DNA from: Rhodobacter sp.
GTDB lineage: Bacteria; Pseudomonadota; Alphaproteobacteria; Rhodobacterales; Rhodobacteraceae
NCBI GenBank assembly: GCA_027484145.1
Contig: JAIXUH010000019.1
Coordinates: 1 to 64,000 of the forward strand
Length of the DNA: 64,000 nucleotides
Direction: 5' to 3'
Made by a program: the position numbers and the translations under genes. Positions 20,232 through 29,109 of the stretch are shown here, piece after piece. Positions within the stretch are counted from its first letter, which is position 1. Each line of letters opens with the position of its first letter. Below the pieces are notes generated by a model. It did no database searches. It was not told the DNA's origin and was given only the letters and a program-made list of their open reading frames with translations.

Positions 20232-21536
20232 ATGGGGATCGACGCCACCGCCCTCTGCACCGCCCTGCCCAGACGCCTGCTGATGCGGATGTCGGGGCCG
20301 CAAACCCTGCGCGCCATCGAAACCCTGACGCAAGACTGGGCACTGTCGCAGGGCCTTGGCCCTGTGTGCACAACCGCGCCGCAACCCGATGAAAAGCTGG
20401 CCGTGCTCCTCGTGCCCGTGGCCGATCCGATTGTTTTTACCGCCTCCGATACCCGGTTGACCGCAGGCTTTCGCAGTTCCAACACTGGGCCGGGGTTTCA
20501 TGCGGCAGTGGTCGATCTGCTTGACCATCTGGCAGAACAGCTGAAAATCACATGGGGCTGGACCGCCACCGACGGCACCCCGCTGGATGAAACCGGCTTC
20601 GCCCAGACCCGCGACTTTGCCGCCCTGCAAGCCACCATGGCTGGGTTTCTGACCTCGCTGGCCGGTGTCGCGCAGCAAATGGCAGCAACCGGGACACAGT
20701 CACAGGGCCTTTGCGTGCCGCTCGGGTTGGGTCATGTCGCGGGCCAGATCGGCGGCCCGATGGGCCTTTTTCCTGCAACATGGCCCGATGACCACATGGC
20801 CTTGTCCGAACCACATCAACTGGCCGCAGCGGCCAGTTTCTTTCCGTGGTGGGATGCCGGATTGACGGCGCAAACGGTCGAACGGCTGTTGCGGGCACAG
20901 CTTTGGCAAACCGCCGAATGGCGCCCACCCGTTTCGGAACAGGACCGGCGCACGCAGGCCCAGATCGCCCATAACCGCGCATGGCTGGGCCGTCTTGGCC
21001 ACCCCATTCCCGCCGACCTGCAACAGGCCTTGCAGGAATACGACCACCACCAGACCAGCGAAAGCCCACCGGCCGATAATGGCATCGGCTATCGCAAGCG
21101 CCTGATCCACCAACAGATATTCTCATCCTGGTCGATCAGCCGCCCCGCCTATGCCTGGCCTGTCGACAACGGCAGCAGCGCCGCATGGGAACATCCCGGC
21201 TTCTGGCTGTCCGCCACGTCTCTGACCATTGACACAACCCCCGGCACGGCCACACCCTTTGTCTGGCCAGCCCCCTATACCGGCCCCATCAGGGACATTC
21301 GCCCCGGCCTGTCCTACCGCCTGACCACCCCAACGCGTGACGAAAACGGCCAACGCCTGCAACAGGCCCTGATCGTGTCGCCGCGCATAGGCCGGACAGA
21401 GTTGTTGCTGGTGACGCTTTCCAGCCACCTTGAATGGCCTTATGACAGGTTCGAAACGTGGATCGCCACGGTGGGCTGCCCCGACCTTCCTGACTCAGTC
21501 CCGCCAGCCCTACCGTCACCGATCGTGAAACACTGA
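20232..21536 (+). CDS. Unknown 434-residue protein inside the D-amino-acid operon
   Basis: The start lies three bases after the epimerase stop and the gene ends 20 bases before the transaminase, so it is clearly part of this operon. The protein has no signal peptide or membrane span. It is moderately rich in Trp and Gln (ITWGWTATDGTPLDE, AASFFPWWDAGL, YDHHQTSESPPADNGIGYRK, SSHLEWPYDRFETWI). I recognise no catalytic motif and no family. Its position suggests a job in D-amino-acid or muropeptide handling, but it could equally be an inserted gene that uses the operon promoter. Confidence 0.75.
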   Translation: MGIDATALCTALPRRLLMRMSGPQTLRAIETLTQDWALSQGLGPVCTTAPQPDEKLAVLLVPVADPIVFTASDTRLTAGFRSSNTGPGFHAAVVDLLDHLAEQLKITWGWTATDGTPLDETGFAQTRDFAALQATMAGFLTSLAGVAQQMAATGTQSQGLCVPLGLGHVAGQIGGPMGLFPATWPDDHMALSEPHQLAAAASFFPWWDAGLTAQTVERLLRAQLWQTAEWRPPVSEQDRRTQAQIAHNRAWLGRLGHPIPADLQQALQEYDHHQTSESPPADNGIGYRKRLIHQQIFSSWSISRPAYAWPVDNGSSAAWEHPGFWLSATSLTIDTTPGTATPFVWPAPYTGPIRDIRPGLSYRLTTPTRDENGQRLQQALIVSPRIGRTELLLVTLSSHLEWPYDRFETWIATVGCPDLPDSVPPALPSPIVKH

Positions 21537-21556
21537 CCCGCAACAGCGAGAGCACC

Positions 21557-22417
21557 ATGACCCGCACCGTCTATGTCAACGGCCACTACCTGCCCGAACA
21601 CGAAGCCACCGTATCCATCTTTGACCGGGGTTTCCTGATGGCCGATGGCGTGTATGAGGTGACCTCGGTCCTTGACGGCAAGTTGATCGATTTCGACGGC
21701 CATTGTGTCCGCCTTGGCCGCTCACTGTCGGAACTCGACATGACGAACCCGCATACCGATGCCGAATGGCTGGCCATCTTCCGCGAGGTGGTGGCCCGCA
21801 ACAGCATCGTCGATGGGATGATCTATCTGCAGGTCACGCGCGGCAACCCCGGCGACCGCGATTTCGCTTATCCGCCCGCCGATCTGCCGCCCACTGTGGT
21901 GCTGTTCAGCCAGAACAAACCCGGCCTTGCCGACAGCCCCGCCGCGAAAACCGGCTGGAAGGTGATTTCTGTGCCCGACATGCGCTGGGGTCGGCGTGAC
22001 ATCAAGACGACGCAGCTTCTCTACCCCTCCATGGCCAAGATGATGGCCAAGGCCGCCCATGTCGATGACAGCTGGTTCGTCGAAGATGGCATGGTCACCG
22101 AAGGCACCTCGAACAACGCCTATATCGTCAAGGGCAACCGCATCATCACCCGCGCACTGTCGCATGACATCCTGCACGGCATCACCCGCGCCGCCGTTTT
22201 GCGTTTCGCAAGCGAAGCGCAGATGGAGGTCGAGGAACGCAACTTCTCCATCGCCGAAGCACAAGACGCAGATGAGGCATTCATCACCTCGGCCTCGGCC
22301 TTCGTGATGCCGGTGGTCGAGATTGACGGCAAAGCCATCGGCACAGGCGCCGTTGGCAAAACCGTGCCCCGCCTGCGCGAAATCTATCTGGACGAAATGC
22401 GCAAAGCGGCCATCTGA
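21557..22417 (+). CDS. dat: D-amino-acid transaminase (PLP fold class IV)
   Basis: The 286-residue product matches D-alanine/D-amino-acid aminotransferases. It starts RTVYVNGHYLPEHEATVSIF (the YVNG and D-R-GF strand), has DRGFLMADGVYEV, the PLP Lys in RRDIKTTQLLYPSMAK, and GTSNNAYIVK for phosphate binding. It interconverts D-amino acids and 2-oxo acids, giving D-Glu/D-Ala for the wall or feeding D-amino acids into central metabolism. It is the last gene of the regulator-epimerase operon, and GAGAG precedes the ATG. Confidence 0.92.
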   Translation: MTRTVYVNGHYLPEHEATVSIFDRGFLMADGVYEVTSVLDGKLIDFDGHCVRLGRSLSELDMTNPHTDAEWLAIFREVVARNSIVDGMIYLQVTRGNPGDRDFAYPPADLPPTVVLFSQNKPGLADSPAAKTGWKVISVPDMRWGRRDIKTTQLLYPSMAKMMAKAAHVDDSWFVEDGMVTEGTSNNAYIVKGNRIITRALSHDILHGITRAAVLRFASEAQMEVEERNFSIAEAQDADEAFITSASAFVMPVVEIDGKAIGTGAVGKTVPRLREIYLDEMRKAAI

Positions 22418-22459
22418 ACCGGGCCTTCGGGTGCGCCCACACGGCGCACCCGGCTTGGG

Positions 22460-23899
22460 TTACGTTGGCTCGAACTCGCGCAAGATCTCCACGTCAGACG
22501 CTGACATCTGCGACGGCGTCACCCCCTGCAGAACAGCCGCCGTCTGGCCATCGATCACCACCTCGGTACCGCCGGTCACGGCAACAAATGTCAGCACCGG
22601 CGTCGTCGGGGCCCCCGGTGCACCAAAGGCCACGATTTGCAACTGGTCCAGCCCCGGCACAAAATCGGTCACGATCATCGCATCGGTGTCCGGATCGCTG
22701 GCGTTGATCTCGGTCGCGATCACGTCGGCACCGCTGCCACCGCTGACGGTCTCGCCCAGTCCGGCGTCGATCGAGTCTTCGCCCTGCCCGCCATCCAGTA
22801 CACTGTTGCCGACACTAGCACTCAGCGTGTCATTGCCCGATCCGCCAAAGAGCGAGTCACTGCCTCCGCCGCCGAACAATGCGTCATCGCCAATTCCTCC
22901 GTCCAGACTGTCGTTGCCCTCAGACCCAAACAGTTGGTCATTGCCCACGCCACCATTCAGCGTGTCATTGTCCAGACCTCCGAACAGCGAGTCATCGCCC
23001 TCCCCGCCCGAGAGCAGATCCGCCCCACCAAGCGAAATGATCCGGTCATTGTCTGCGCCGCCATCGAACGTGTCCCGACCAACACCGCCGTTCAGCACGT
23101 CATCGCCAGACCCGCCCAGACCCGCCACGCCACTGGCCGCCGCCACGGCATCCAGTGTGTCGTTGCCATTGCCAAGGTCCGCCGTGCCCGCCCCGTCGTC
23201 AAACAGCAGCAGGTCATTGCCGTTGCCGCCGATCAGCGTGTTGCCACCGCCGCCGCCCGAATTCAGCACGTCATCATCATCGCCACCATCCAGCGAGTCA
23301 TTGCCCGTGCCACCCAGCAGCGAGTCGCGGCCAAACAGACCCAGAAGCGTGTCGTTGCTTTCGCCGCCATCCATGATGTCGTTGCCGACACCGCCATCCA
23401 TCAGATCAAGCCCGATGCCACCCAAAAGCGAATCGTCGCCGCCACCGCCAAGGAATGTGTCATCGCCATCATTGCCAAACAGGGTATCGTTGCCGTCATC
23501 TCCCGACAGGCGGTCATCGTCCAGCCCGCCAGACAGCGAATCATCGCCGCCGTTGCCCGTCAGGTCATCATCGCCCGCGCCGCCGTTCAGCGTGTCGTTG
23601 CCCGCGCCACCGGCCAAGGTGTCAAGGCCATCCTCGCCATTCAGCCTATCGCGGCCATTGTCGCCCGACAGGTCATCATCATCGGCGCCGCCCCACAGCA
23701 GGTCATTGCCATTGCCGCCCGACACCGTGTCATCGCCGCCCAGCGCCCGCAAATCATCGGGGCCGTTGAAACCTTCGATTGAATCATCCAGCTCGGTACC
23801 ACGCGGGGGTTGCGCGTCATCATCCCCGTCATCCGACCCGCCGCCCGTGAACAGCACGCCCAGCAGCACCAACGGCAAGAGAAAAAGCAATTCCAACAT
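22460..23899 (-). CDS. Membrane-anchored RTX calcium-binding protein 1
   Basis: The 479-residue product begins with a short hydrophobic anchor (MLELLFLLPLVLLGVLF) and an Asp-rich linker. Most of the protein is a long run of more than 25 nonapeptides of the GGxGxDxLx type, which fold as a calcium-binding parallel beta-roll. A C-terminal beta domain follows (VTDFVPGLDQLQIVAF, TEVVIDGQTAAVLQGV) that is shared with the two other RTX proteins here. RTX proteins are usually exported by type I secretion through a C-terminal signal; the N-terminal hydrophobic segment is unusual. ATG 23899 parallels the other two; a GTG at 23923 is possible. Confidence 0.88.
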   Translation of the reverse strand: MLELLFLLPLVLLGVLFTGGGSDDGDDDAQPPRGTELDDSIEGFNGPDDLRALGGDDTVSGGNGNDLLWGGADDDDLSGDNGRDRLNGEDGLDTLAGGAGNDTLNGGAGDDDLTGNGGDDSLSGGLDDDRLSGDDGNDTLFGNDGDDTFLGGGGDDSLLGGIGLDLMDGGVGNDIMDGGESNDTLLGLFGRDSLLGGTGNDSLDGGDDDDVLNSGGGGGNTLIGGNGNDLLLFDDGAGTADLGNGNDTLDAVAAASGVAGLGGSGDDVLNGGVGRDTFDGGADNDRIISLGGADLLSGGEGDDSLFGGLDNDTLNGGVGNDQLFGSEGNDSLDGGIGDDALFGGGGSDSLFGGSGNDTLSASVGNSVLDGGQGEDSIDAGLGETVSGGSGADVIATEINASDPDTDAMIVTDFVPGLDQLQIVAFGAPGAPTTPVLTFVAVTGGTEVVIDGQTAAVLQGVTPSQMSASDVEILREFEPT

Positions 23900-24038
23900 G
23901 ATAAGCCCCACATTCCGCCACACCTTTGACAGAATTGCCTAGACCAAAGGATAGGAGTCAAGGAATAGGAATGGGCTTGTTGCCGCAGGCAACAATGCGG
24001 CCCTTACGGCCAGTCTGTGCATGGTCTGGAAACGGGTG

Positions 24039-24353
24039 TCAGCCCGGCTCGCCAACATTTTGACGCAACGCCACCTCGAAGGCGGCTTTCTTGTCATCAC
24101 TCGCCGCAACCTGATGGCGCGCCACCCAATCGGCATAAGGCATGCCATACACGATCTCGCGCGCGGCATCCTTGGTCATGTCAATGCCCTGCGCCACCGC
24201 TGCCTCCTGATACCAGCGGCTCAGGCAGTTGCGGCAGAACCCGCCAAGATTCATCAGGTCGATGTTCTGCACATCGGGGCGCTTTTCCATCAGGTGATGG
24301 ACCAGCGCGCGAAAGGCGGCGGCTTCAAGCGCGATACGGGTCTGGTCATCCAT
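24039..24353 (-). CDS. DUF1244 family protein
   Basis: The 104-residue product matches the DUF1244 family of alphaproteobacteria. It has a helical N-terminus (ALEAAAFRALVHHLMEKRPDVQ) and the conserved core NLGGFCRNCLSRWYQEAA, with a C-x2-C pair, then YGMPYADWVARHQ. Its function is unknown, and the cysteine pair could bind metal. AGGAGG precedes ATG 24353. The gene is near N-formylglutamate amidohydrolase and pyk, an order I recall in other Rhodobacterales, but here an RTX gene sits between them. Confidence 0.88.
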   Translation of the reverse strand: MDDQTRIALEAAAFRALVHHLMEKRPDVQNIDLMNLGGFCRNCLSRWYQEAAVAQGIDMTKDAAREIVYGMPYADWVARHQVAASDDKKAAFEVALRQNVGEPG

Positions 24354-24433
24354 GGCGGGCCTCCTGTGCTGGCCCAACCATGGCGCAGACCGCGCCGCTT
24401 GTCACGCCGCCACGGGCCCGCAGCGGCGCGGCA

Positions 24434-25543
24434 TCACGCCACCGCCAGCCGCACCGATGACGTCAGCGCCGCCGATGGCTGCGTGCCCTGCAACACCGAA
24501 ACCGGCACCCCGTTGACGACTACGGTCGTGCTGCCGGGCACCAGCCTTGTGTTGAAACTGATCGTCGAGGTGGCCGGGTCGGCAACATAAACCAGCACGA
24601 CATCCTCGCCCGCCCGGAAATCGGTCACCACCGTCGGCGCACCCGAGGATGTGCGGGCCACCCCGGCAAAGGTGTCGCGCCCGGCCCCGCCGGTCAATTG
24701 ATCGCCGTCATCGCCCAGCATGGTATCGGCCCCATCGCCGCCGATCAGCGTGTCGCGACCAATTTCGTTGTGCCACGACTGCATGTCAGACCGGAACCGC
24801 GCCGTCTGGTCTGCACTGGCATCAGGGAACATCCGGTCCATGCGCGCATGCAGGTTTGTGGTCATCGTTTCGCTCAACCCGCCATCGGGCCGGTCCAGTG
24901 ACACCAGCAGATCATTGCCCGCCCCCCCTTTCAGGCTATCCGCACCGGACCCTGCAAACAGCGCATCCGCGCCCCAGCCGCCACTCAGCACGTCGTTTCC
25001 GGCCCCGCCCACCAGAACATCATTGCCCGATTGGCCGAACAACCGGTCGCGCCCGTCGCCGCCCGCCAAAAGATCGCTGCCGTCGCCGCCGCTCAGCCGG
25101 TCATTGCCCGCCTCGCCCACCAGAATGTCATTCGACCCCATGCCGTACAACGCATCCCGGCCACCACGGCCAAAGATCAGGTCGCCCCGCGCGGTTCCGT
25201 TATGCGTCTCGCCCGCCACCCGGCCATTCCAGATCTGCCCGGATTCCGGCTGTACTGTCGCCGGGGCAACGGTCACTCGCGGCTGGGTGCGGGCAGCGGC
25301 AGCGGTGTCGGTCGCGGCGGCCTCCGCCTCATCCGCAGCAGCGCCATCGGTCACCGCAGCATCGTCTGTTGCCGCAGCAGCATCGTCGGGCGGCGCGTCT
25401 CCTTCGGACAGCGCCGATGGTGCGGCCGTGTCTTCGGCCGGATCCGGACTGTCATCCTGCTCTGGCGATGCAGATTTCAGACCCGGCAGAACTGACCCTG
25501 CCATCAGCAGGGCAGGCATACACAGCAGCAACAAAAGTTCCAT
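24434..25543 (-). CDS. Membrane-anchored RTX calcium-binding protein 2
   Basis: The 369-residue product has the same plan as its neighbour: an N-terminal hydrophobic anchor (MELLLLLCMPALLMAGSVL), a long acidic, Ala-rich linker, about a dozen GGxGxDxLx repeats, and a C-terminal beta domain (VVTDFRAGEDVVLVYV, STTVVVNGVPVSVLQGT). The repeat array is interrupted by about 45 residues without the motif (from DRPDGGLSETMTTN to SWHNEIGRDT), which may be a small inserted helical module. A GGGG ribosome site precedes the ATG. The gene separates DUF1244 from N-formylglutamate amidohydrolase, so it was probably inserted there. Confidence 0.88.
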   Translation of the reverse strand: MELLLLLCMPALLMAGSVLPGLKSASPEQDDSPDPAEDTAAPSALSEGDAPPDDAAAATDDAAVTDGAAADEAEAAATDTAAAARTQPRVTVAPATVQPESGQIWNGRVAGETHNGTARGDLIFGRGGRDALYGMGSNDILVGEAGNDRLSGGDGSDLLAGGDGRDRLFGQSGNDVLVGGAGNDVLSGGWGADALFAGSGADSLKGGAGNDLLVSLDRPDGGLSETMTTNLHARMDRMFPDASADQTARFRSDMQSWHNEIGRDTLIGGDGADTMLGDDGDQLTGGAGRDTFAGVARTSSGAPTVVTDFRAGEDVVLVYVADPATSTISFNTRLVPGSTTVVVNGVPVSVLQGTQPSAALTSSVRLAVA

Positions 25544-25629
25544 AACAATCCCCGTCCCGGGCCCTTGGCTGCATTGGCGCAGCGGGCCGTGACGGCGAAT
25601 GCAAGAACCGTGCCAAGTGGGAAAAACGG

Positions 25630-26379
25630 TCAGGCGGCAGGGCCGCCCGCAACCTCGGCCAGACTGTCACGCAGCACCGGGGCCAGCCGCAGCGCCCATT
25701 CCTGTTGCGCCGCCGCGTCCCCGATCAGGTCGTTGCGCACCTCAACCAGCGTGTGATGGCGGCCCGGAATGATCGCGTGACGGTCGATGGAATCCCCCGG
25801 CAGATGCCCCGAATAGGGCTCGTTGTCACCTACGCACAGGTCTGCCTGCGCGGCCAGACGGGCAATCACTGCCTGCGACAGCCGCTCATCCAGATGGCTA
25901 TACAAAACGCCCACATGCCATGGGCGCGGGGCGCGGCCCTGCAAACAGGGCGTGAACGAATGAATGGCCAATAGCGTGCGTCCCGGCGCCAGCCCGGCAA
26001 GCGCATCGTGATAGGGCCGATACAGGCGCGCCAGACGGTGCTCCACCTCAACCGGCCCGACATGGCGGTTGGCCGGAATGATCGTGCCGTCATAAATCTT
26101 CATCACCAGCGTCGGGTCATCCTCGCCCCGGTTGGGGTCAATCACCAGACGGCTGAAATCCGAACAGATCACCGGGCTGTCCAGCGCCTCGCCCAGCGCT
26201 ATGGCAAGACCGCGCGCGCCCACGTCATAGGCAATGTGGCGCTCCATATCGGCAGCCGCGATGCCCAGCGATCCGCCCAACCAGTCCGGCACCCGGTTGG
26301 TGGCGTGATCACAGGTCACCAGCCACGGGCCCGCACGCCCTTCGCCAAACACTTCAAATGCCTCATGCCTGTGCATCAA
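25630..26379 (-). CDS. N-formylglutamate amidohydrolase family protein
   Basis: The 249-residue product matches the N-formylglutamate amidohydrolase (HutG-type) family: LVTCDHATNRVP near residue 20, AYDVGARGLA, FSRLVIDPNR, LLAIHSFTP and the C-terminal VEVRNDLIGD. The His and Glu residues in these motifs are the expected zinc ligands. HutG-type enzymes remove formate from N-formylglutamate in histidine breakdown, but no hut genes are in the window, so another N-formyl or N-acyl amino acid may be the substrate. It is divergent from pyk across 140 bases. Confidence 0.87.
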   Translation of the reverse strand: MMHRHEAFEVFGEGRAGPWLVTCDHATNRVPDWLGGSLGIAAADMERHIAYDVGARGLAIALGEALDSPVICSDFSRLVIDPNRGEDDPTLVMKIYDGTIIPANRHVGPVEVEHRLARLYRPYHDALAGLAPGRTLLAIHSFTPCLQGRAPRPWHVGVLYSHLDERLSQAVIARLAAQADLCVGDNEPYSGHLPGDSIDRHAIIPGRHHTLVEVRNDLIGDAAAQQEWALRLAPVLRDSLAEVAGGPAA

Positions 26380-26519
26380 CGCGTCATCCCGCCTTTATCC
26401 GGCTGTCATTTTCTGCGTTTAGGCCATCCCCATCCAAAGCGCCAGTTGCCCCGGCATGTGGTTTGCACTATCCAGTCGGCGGCCCACCACGAAAACAGTA
26501 CCGGAAGAAGGAACAAGGC

Positions 26520-27968
26520 ATGAGACGCCTTCGGAACGTGAAGATCGTGGCCACACTGGGCCCGGCCTCCAGCGACTATCAGACGATCCGCGCATTGTTC
26601 GAGGCAGGGGCCGATGTGTTCCGCCTGAACATGAGCCATGGCACCCACGATGATATTCGTGCCCGCCACGTCATCATCCGGCAGGTCGAGGCTGATACAG
26701 GCCGCCCCATCGCCATTCTGGCCGACCTTCAGGGCCCAAAACTGCGCGTCGGCACCTTTGCCAACCCGGCCGGCGAAGATCTGGTCGATGGCGCCGCCTT
26801 CCGCATGGATCTTGATCCCACGCCGGGCGATATTCACCGCGTGCAACTGCCGCACCCGGAAATCTTTGCCGCGCTGGAACCCGGCGCTTCGCTGCTGGTC
26901 AACGATGGGAAGATCCGCCTGTTGGTCGATTCCTGCGGCCCGGACTTTGCCAATTGCACCGTGACCGTCGGCGGCACCATTTCCAACCGCAAGGGCGTGA
27001 ACGTCCCCGACGTGGTTCTGCCCGTCGCCGCGCTGTCGGCGAAGGACCTCAAGGATCTGGAGTTTGCCTGCGAACTCGGCGTTGACTGGCTGGCCCTGTC
27101 CTTCGTGCAGCGCCCGCAAGACGTGCTTCAGGCCCGCGAACTGGCCCGTGGCCGCGCGCTGATCCTGTCCAAGATCGAAAAGCCCGCCGCCGTAAAGGCT
27201 TACGATGCCATTCTTGAGGTGTCGGATGGCATCATGGTGGCGCGCGGCGACCTTGGCGTCGAACTGCCCGTGCACTCGGTTCCGCCGATCCAGAAGCGTC
27301 TGGTCCGTGGCGCCCGCGCCGCTGCCAAGCCGGTGATCGTGGCCACCCAGATGCTGGAATCGATGATCGAATCGCCCATGCCGACCCGGGCCGAGGTGTC
27401 GGACGTCGCCACCGCCATTTACGAAGGTGCCGATGCCATCATGCTGTCGGCCGAATCCGCCGCCGGCAAATTCCCGATCGAAGCCGTGACCACGATGAAC
27501 AACGTGGCCATCTCGGTGGAAAGCGACCCGACCTATCGCCAGATCATCGAGGCCAGCCGCAATGTTGCGCGCTCGACCGTCGCCGATGGCATCGTGGCCG
27601 CCGCCCGCGAAATCGCCGAAGCGACCGACATCAAGGCCATCGCCGTGTTCTCGCAATCGGGCACCACGGTGAACCTTGTGGCCCGCGAACGCCCCCGCGT
27701 TCCGATCATCGCGCTGACCCCCCTGATGGAAACGGCCCGTCGCATGTGCCTGACCTGGGGCGCGCATTGCGTGATCACCGAGGAACAGGAACGCTTCAAG
27801 GGCGCCGTCATCTCGGCCGTCCGTGCCGCCCGCCAGCATGGCTTCGCCACCGAGACAGACCAGATCGTGCTGACCGCCGGTGTTCCGTTCAATGTTGTGG
27901 GCTCCACCAACATCCTGCGCGTCGCCCCCTGCGATGAACGGTTGATTTACCGCGCCGACCCTGAATAA
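26520..27968 (+). CDS. pyk: Pyruvate kinase
   Basis: The 482-residue product catalyses the last glycolytic step, phosphoenolpyruvate plus ADP to pyruvate plus ATP. Hallmarks are KIVATLGPASS at the N-terminus, FRLNMSHG, ILADLQGPKLRVG, the catalytic ILSKIEK, ARGDLGVE, TQMLESM and IMLSAESAAGKFP. The length is usual and no motif is disturbed. ATG 26520 is preceded by GAAGGA. A small membrane-protein gene follows on the same strand after 34 bases. Confidence 0.96.
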   Translation: MRRLRNVKIVATLGPASSDYQTIRALFEAGADVFRLNMSHGTHDDIRARHVIIRQVEADTGRPIAILADLQGPKLRVGTFANPAGEDLVDGAAFRMDLDPTPGDIHRVQLPHPEIFAALEPGASLLVNDGKIRLLVDSCGPDFANCTVTVGGTISNRKGVNVPDVVLPVAALSAKDLKDLEFACELGVDWLALSFVQRPQDVLQARELARGRALILSKIEKPAAVKAYDAILEVSDGIMVARGDLGVELPVHSVPPIQKRLVRGARAAAKPVIVATQMLESMIESPMPTRAEVSDVATAIYEGADAIMLSAESAAGKFPIEAVTTMNNVAISVESDPTYRQIIEASRNVARSTVADGIVAAAREIAEATDIKAIAVFSQSGTTVNLVARERPRVPIIALTPLMETARRMCLTWGAHCVITEEQERFKGAVISAVRAARQHGFATETDQIVLTAGVPFNVVGSTNILRVAPCDERLIYRADPE

Positions 27969-28002
27969 TCATTCCCTGACGGGTGTGTAAAAGGGGCTGT
28001 GC

Positions 28003-28227
28003 ATGGATGCCGATCTGATGTTTGTCATCGGCGCCGTTCTGTCCGTGCTGGCCATGCCAGCCATCGTCTCAGCCTTTGCTGATGGCCGCCCGCCCCGCGC
28101 GGCGGCCATCGTGCTTTTGATCGGCGGTGTGCTGGTCGTGGTCGCCCTTGGCCAGAAACCCGGCGGCCTGACCATCGCCGAAATCCCCGACATGTTCTTT
28201 CGTGTCATCGGTCGCGTGCTGAACTGA
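28003..28227 (+). CDS. Small two-span membrane protein
   Basis: The 74-residue product has two hydrophobic segments (residues ~6-24, MFVIGAVLSVLAMPAIVSAF; ~35-50, AAIVLLIGGVLVVVALG) joined by a short basic loop (DGRPPRAA). AAAAGGGG precedes the ATG. Its place right after pyk suggests co-transcription. The function is unknown; similar 'hypothetical' proteins occur at this place in relatives, as far as I recall. Confidence 0.72.
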   Translation: MDADLMFVIGAVLSVLAMPAIVSAFADGRPPRAAAIVLLIGGVLVVVALGQKPGGLTIAEIPDMFFRVIGRVLN

Positions 28228-28340
28228 CGCTTTCAGCTTGCGATTTCCCCCAACCCCCCCTATAGCGGCGGCTTCGGAAAGCCTGCGGGGCCGGCCAACT
28301 TGGCATGCCGAGTCGCGCATTGTTACGATTGGAGATCGAA

Positions 28341-28541
28341 ATGCCCAAGATGAAGACCAAATCCGCTGCCAAAAAGCGGTTCTCCTTTACGGCCAACGGC
28401 CATGTAAAGGCCGGTGTGGCTGGCAAGCGCCACGGCATGATCAAGCGCACGACGAAGTTCATTCGTGATGCGACCGGGACGATGATCCTGTGCGCGTCCG
28501 ACGAGAAGATCGTCAAGAAATACATGCCCTATAACCGGTAA
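28341..28541 (+). CDS. rpmI: 50S ribosomal protein L35
   Basis: The 66-residue basic product reads [20 protein letters not shown] at its start and matches L35 throughout. TTGGAG precedes ATG 28341. It forms the rpmI-rplT pair with a 12-base gap. The infC gene, which often precedes this pair, is not here. The 113-base leader upstream contains a GC-rich stretch that could fold, but I see no clear L20-type operator. Confidence 0.97.
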   Translation: MPKMKTKSAAKKRFSFTANGHVKAGVAGKRHGMIKRTTKFIRDATGTMILCASDEKIVKKYMPYNR

Positions 28542-28553
28542 GGAGCAACACAC

Positions 28554-28916
28554 ATGTCTCGCGTTAAATCTGGTGTTGTCACCCACGCCCGTCACCGCAA
28601 GGTGATCAAAAAGGCGGCTGGCTATTACGCCGCCCGCTCGACGAACTTCAAGACAGCCACGCAGGCCGTCGACAAGGCCCAGCAGTATGCGACCCGTGAC
28701 CGCAAGGTCCGCAAGCGCCAGTTCCGCGCCCTGTGGATTCAGCGGATCAACGCTGCCGTGCGTCTGTTTGATCTGGAAATGACCTACTCGCGCCTGATCA
28801 ATGGCCTGACCAAAGCCGGCATCGAAGTGGACCGCAAGGTTCTGGCCGATCTGGCCGTGCACGAGCCCGAGGCGTTCAACGCCATCGCCGCTCAGGCAAA
28901 GGCCGCTCTGGTCTGA
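28554..28916 (+). CDS. rplT: 50S ribosomal protein L20
   Basis: The 120-residue product matches L20, an early-assembling 23S rRNA-binding protein: [20 protein letters not shown] at the start, then [13 protein letters not shown] and [22 protein letters not shown] precedes the ATG. It is co-transcribed with rpmI and followed by an intrinsic terminator. Confidence 0.97.
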   Translation: MSRVKSGVVTHARHRKVIKKAAGYYAARSTNFKTATQAVDKAQQYATRDRKVRKRQFRALWIQRINAAVRLFDLEMTYSRLINGLTKAGIEVDRKVLADLAVHEPEAFNAIAAQAKAALV

Positions 28917-28941
28917 TCCAGCGCCACCTGCTGCACGAACC

Positions 28942-28970
28942 AAAGGCCTTGTCCCCGGACAGGGCCTTTT
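28942..28970 (+). terminator. Intrinsic terminator after rpmI-rplT
   Basis: A 12-13-bp stem (AAAGGCCTTGTCC with its complement, including one G-T pair) ends in TTTT, 25 bases after the rplT stop codon. Confidence 0.9.
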
Positions 28971-29109
28971 GCTTACGTCAGTGGCCGCGCCGTCCCCTGT
29001 GCTGGCGCTTGACCTTCGCTTGCCCTGCGGCGACCCTTCCCATGTGTGGCCTGCGCTATCCGGGCGGGCCACCGGCCATCATGGGCGCGAATAAACCAGG
29101 GAGGGCCAG

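Noticed and set aside
22790-23760. Regular short repeats that might suggest a CRISPR array
   Set aside because: The repeats are imperfect, nine codons long, in frame, and encode RTX nonapeptides.
22637-23782. A 381-codon open frame opposite RTX gene 1
   Set aside because: It is the mirror of the repeat-coding strand; its repeats only reflect the GGxGxD codons, and it has no ribosome site or plausible fold.
26406-27839. A 477-codon open frame opposite pyruvate kinase
   Set aside because: It lies wholly antisense to a complete core gene and is rich in His, Gly and Gln as expected of high-G+C antisense frames.
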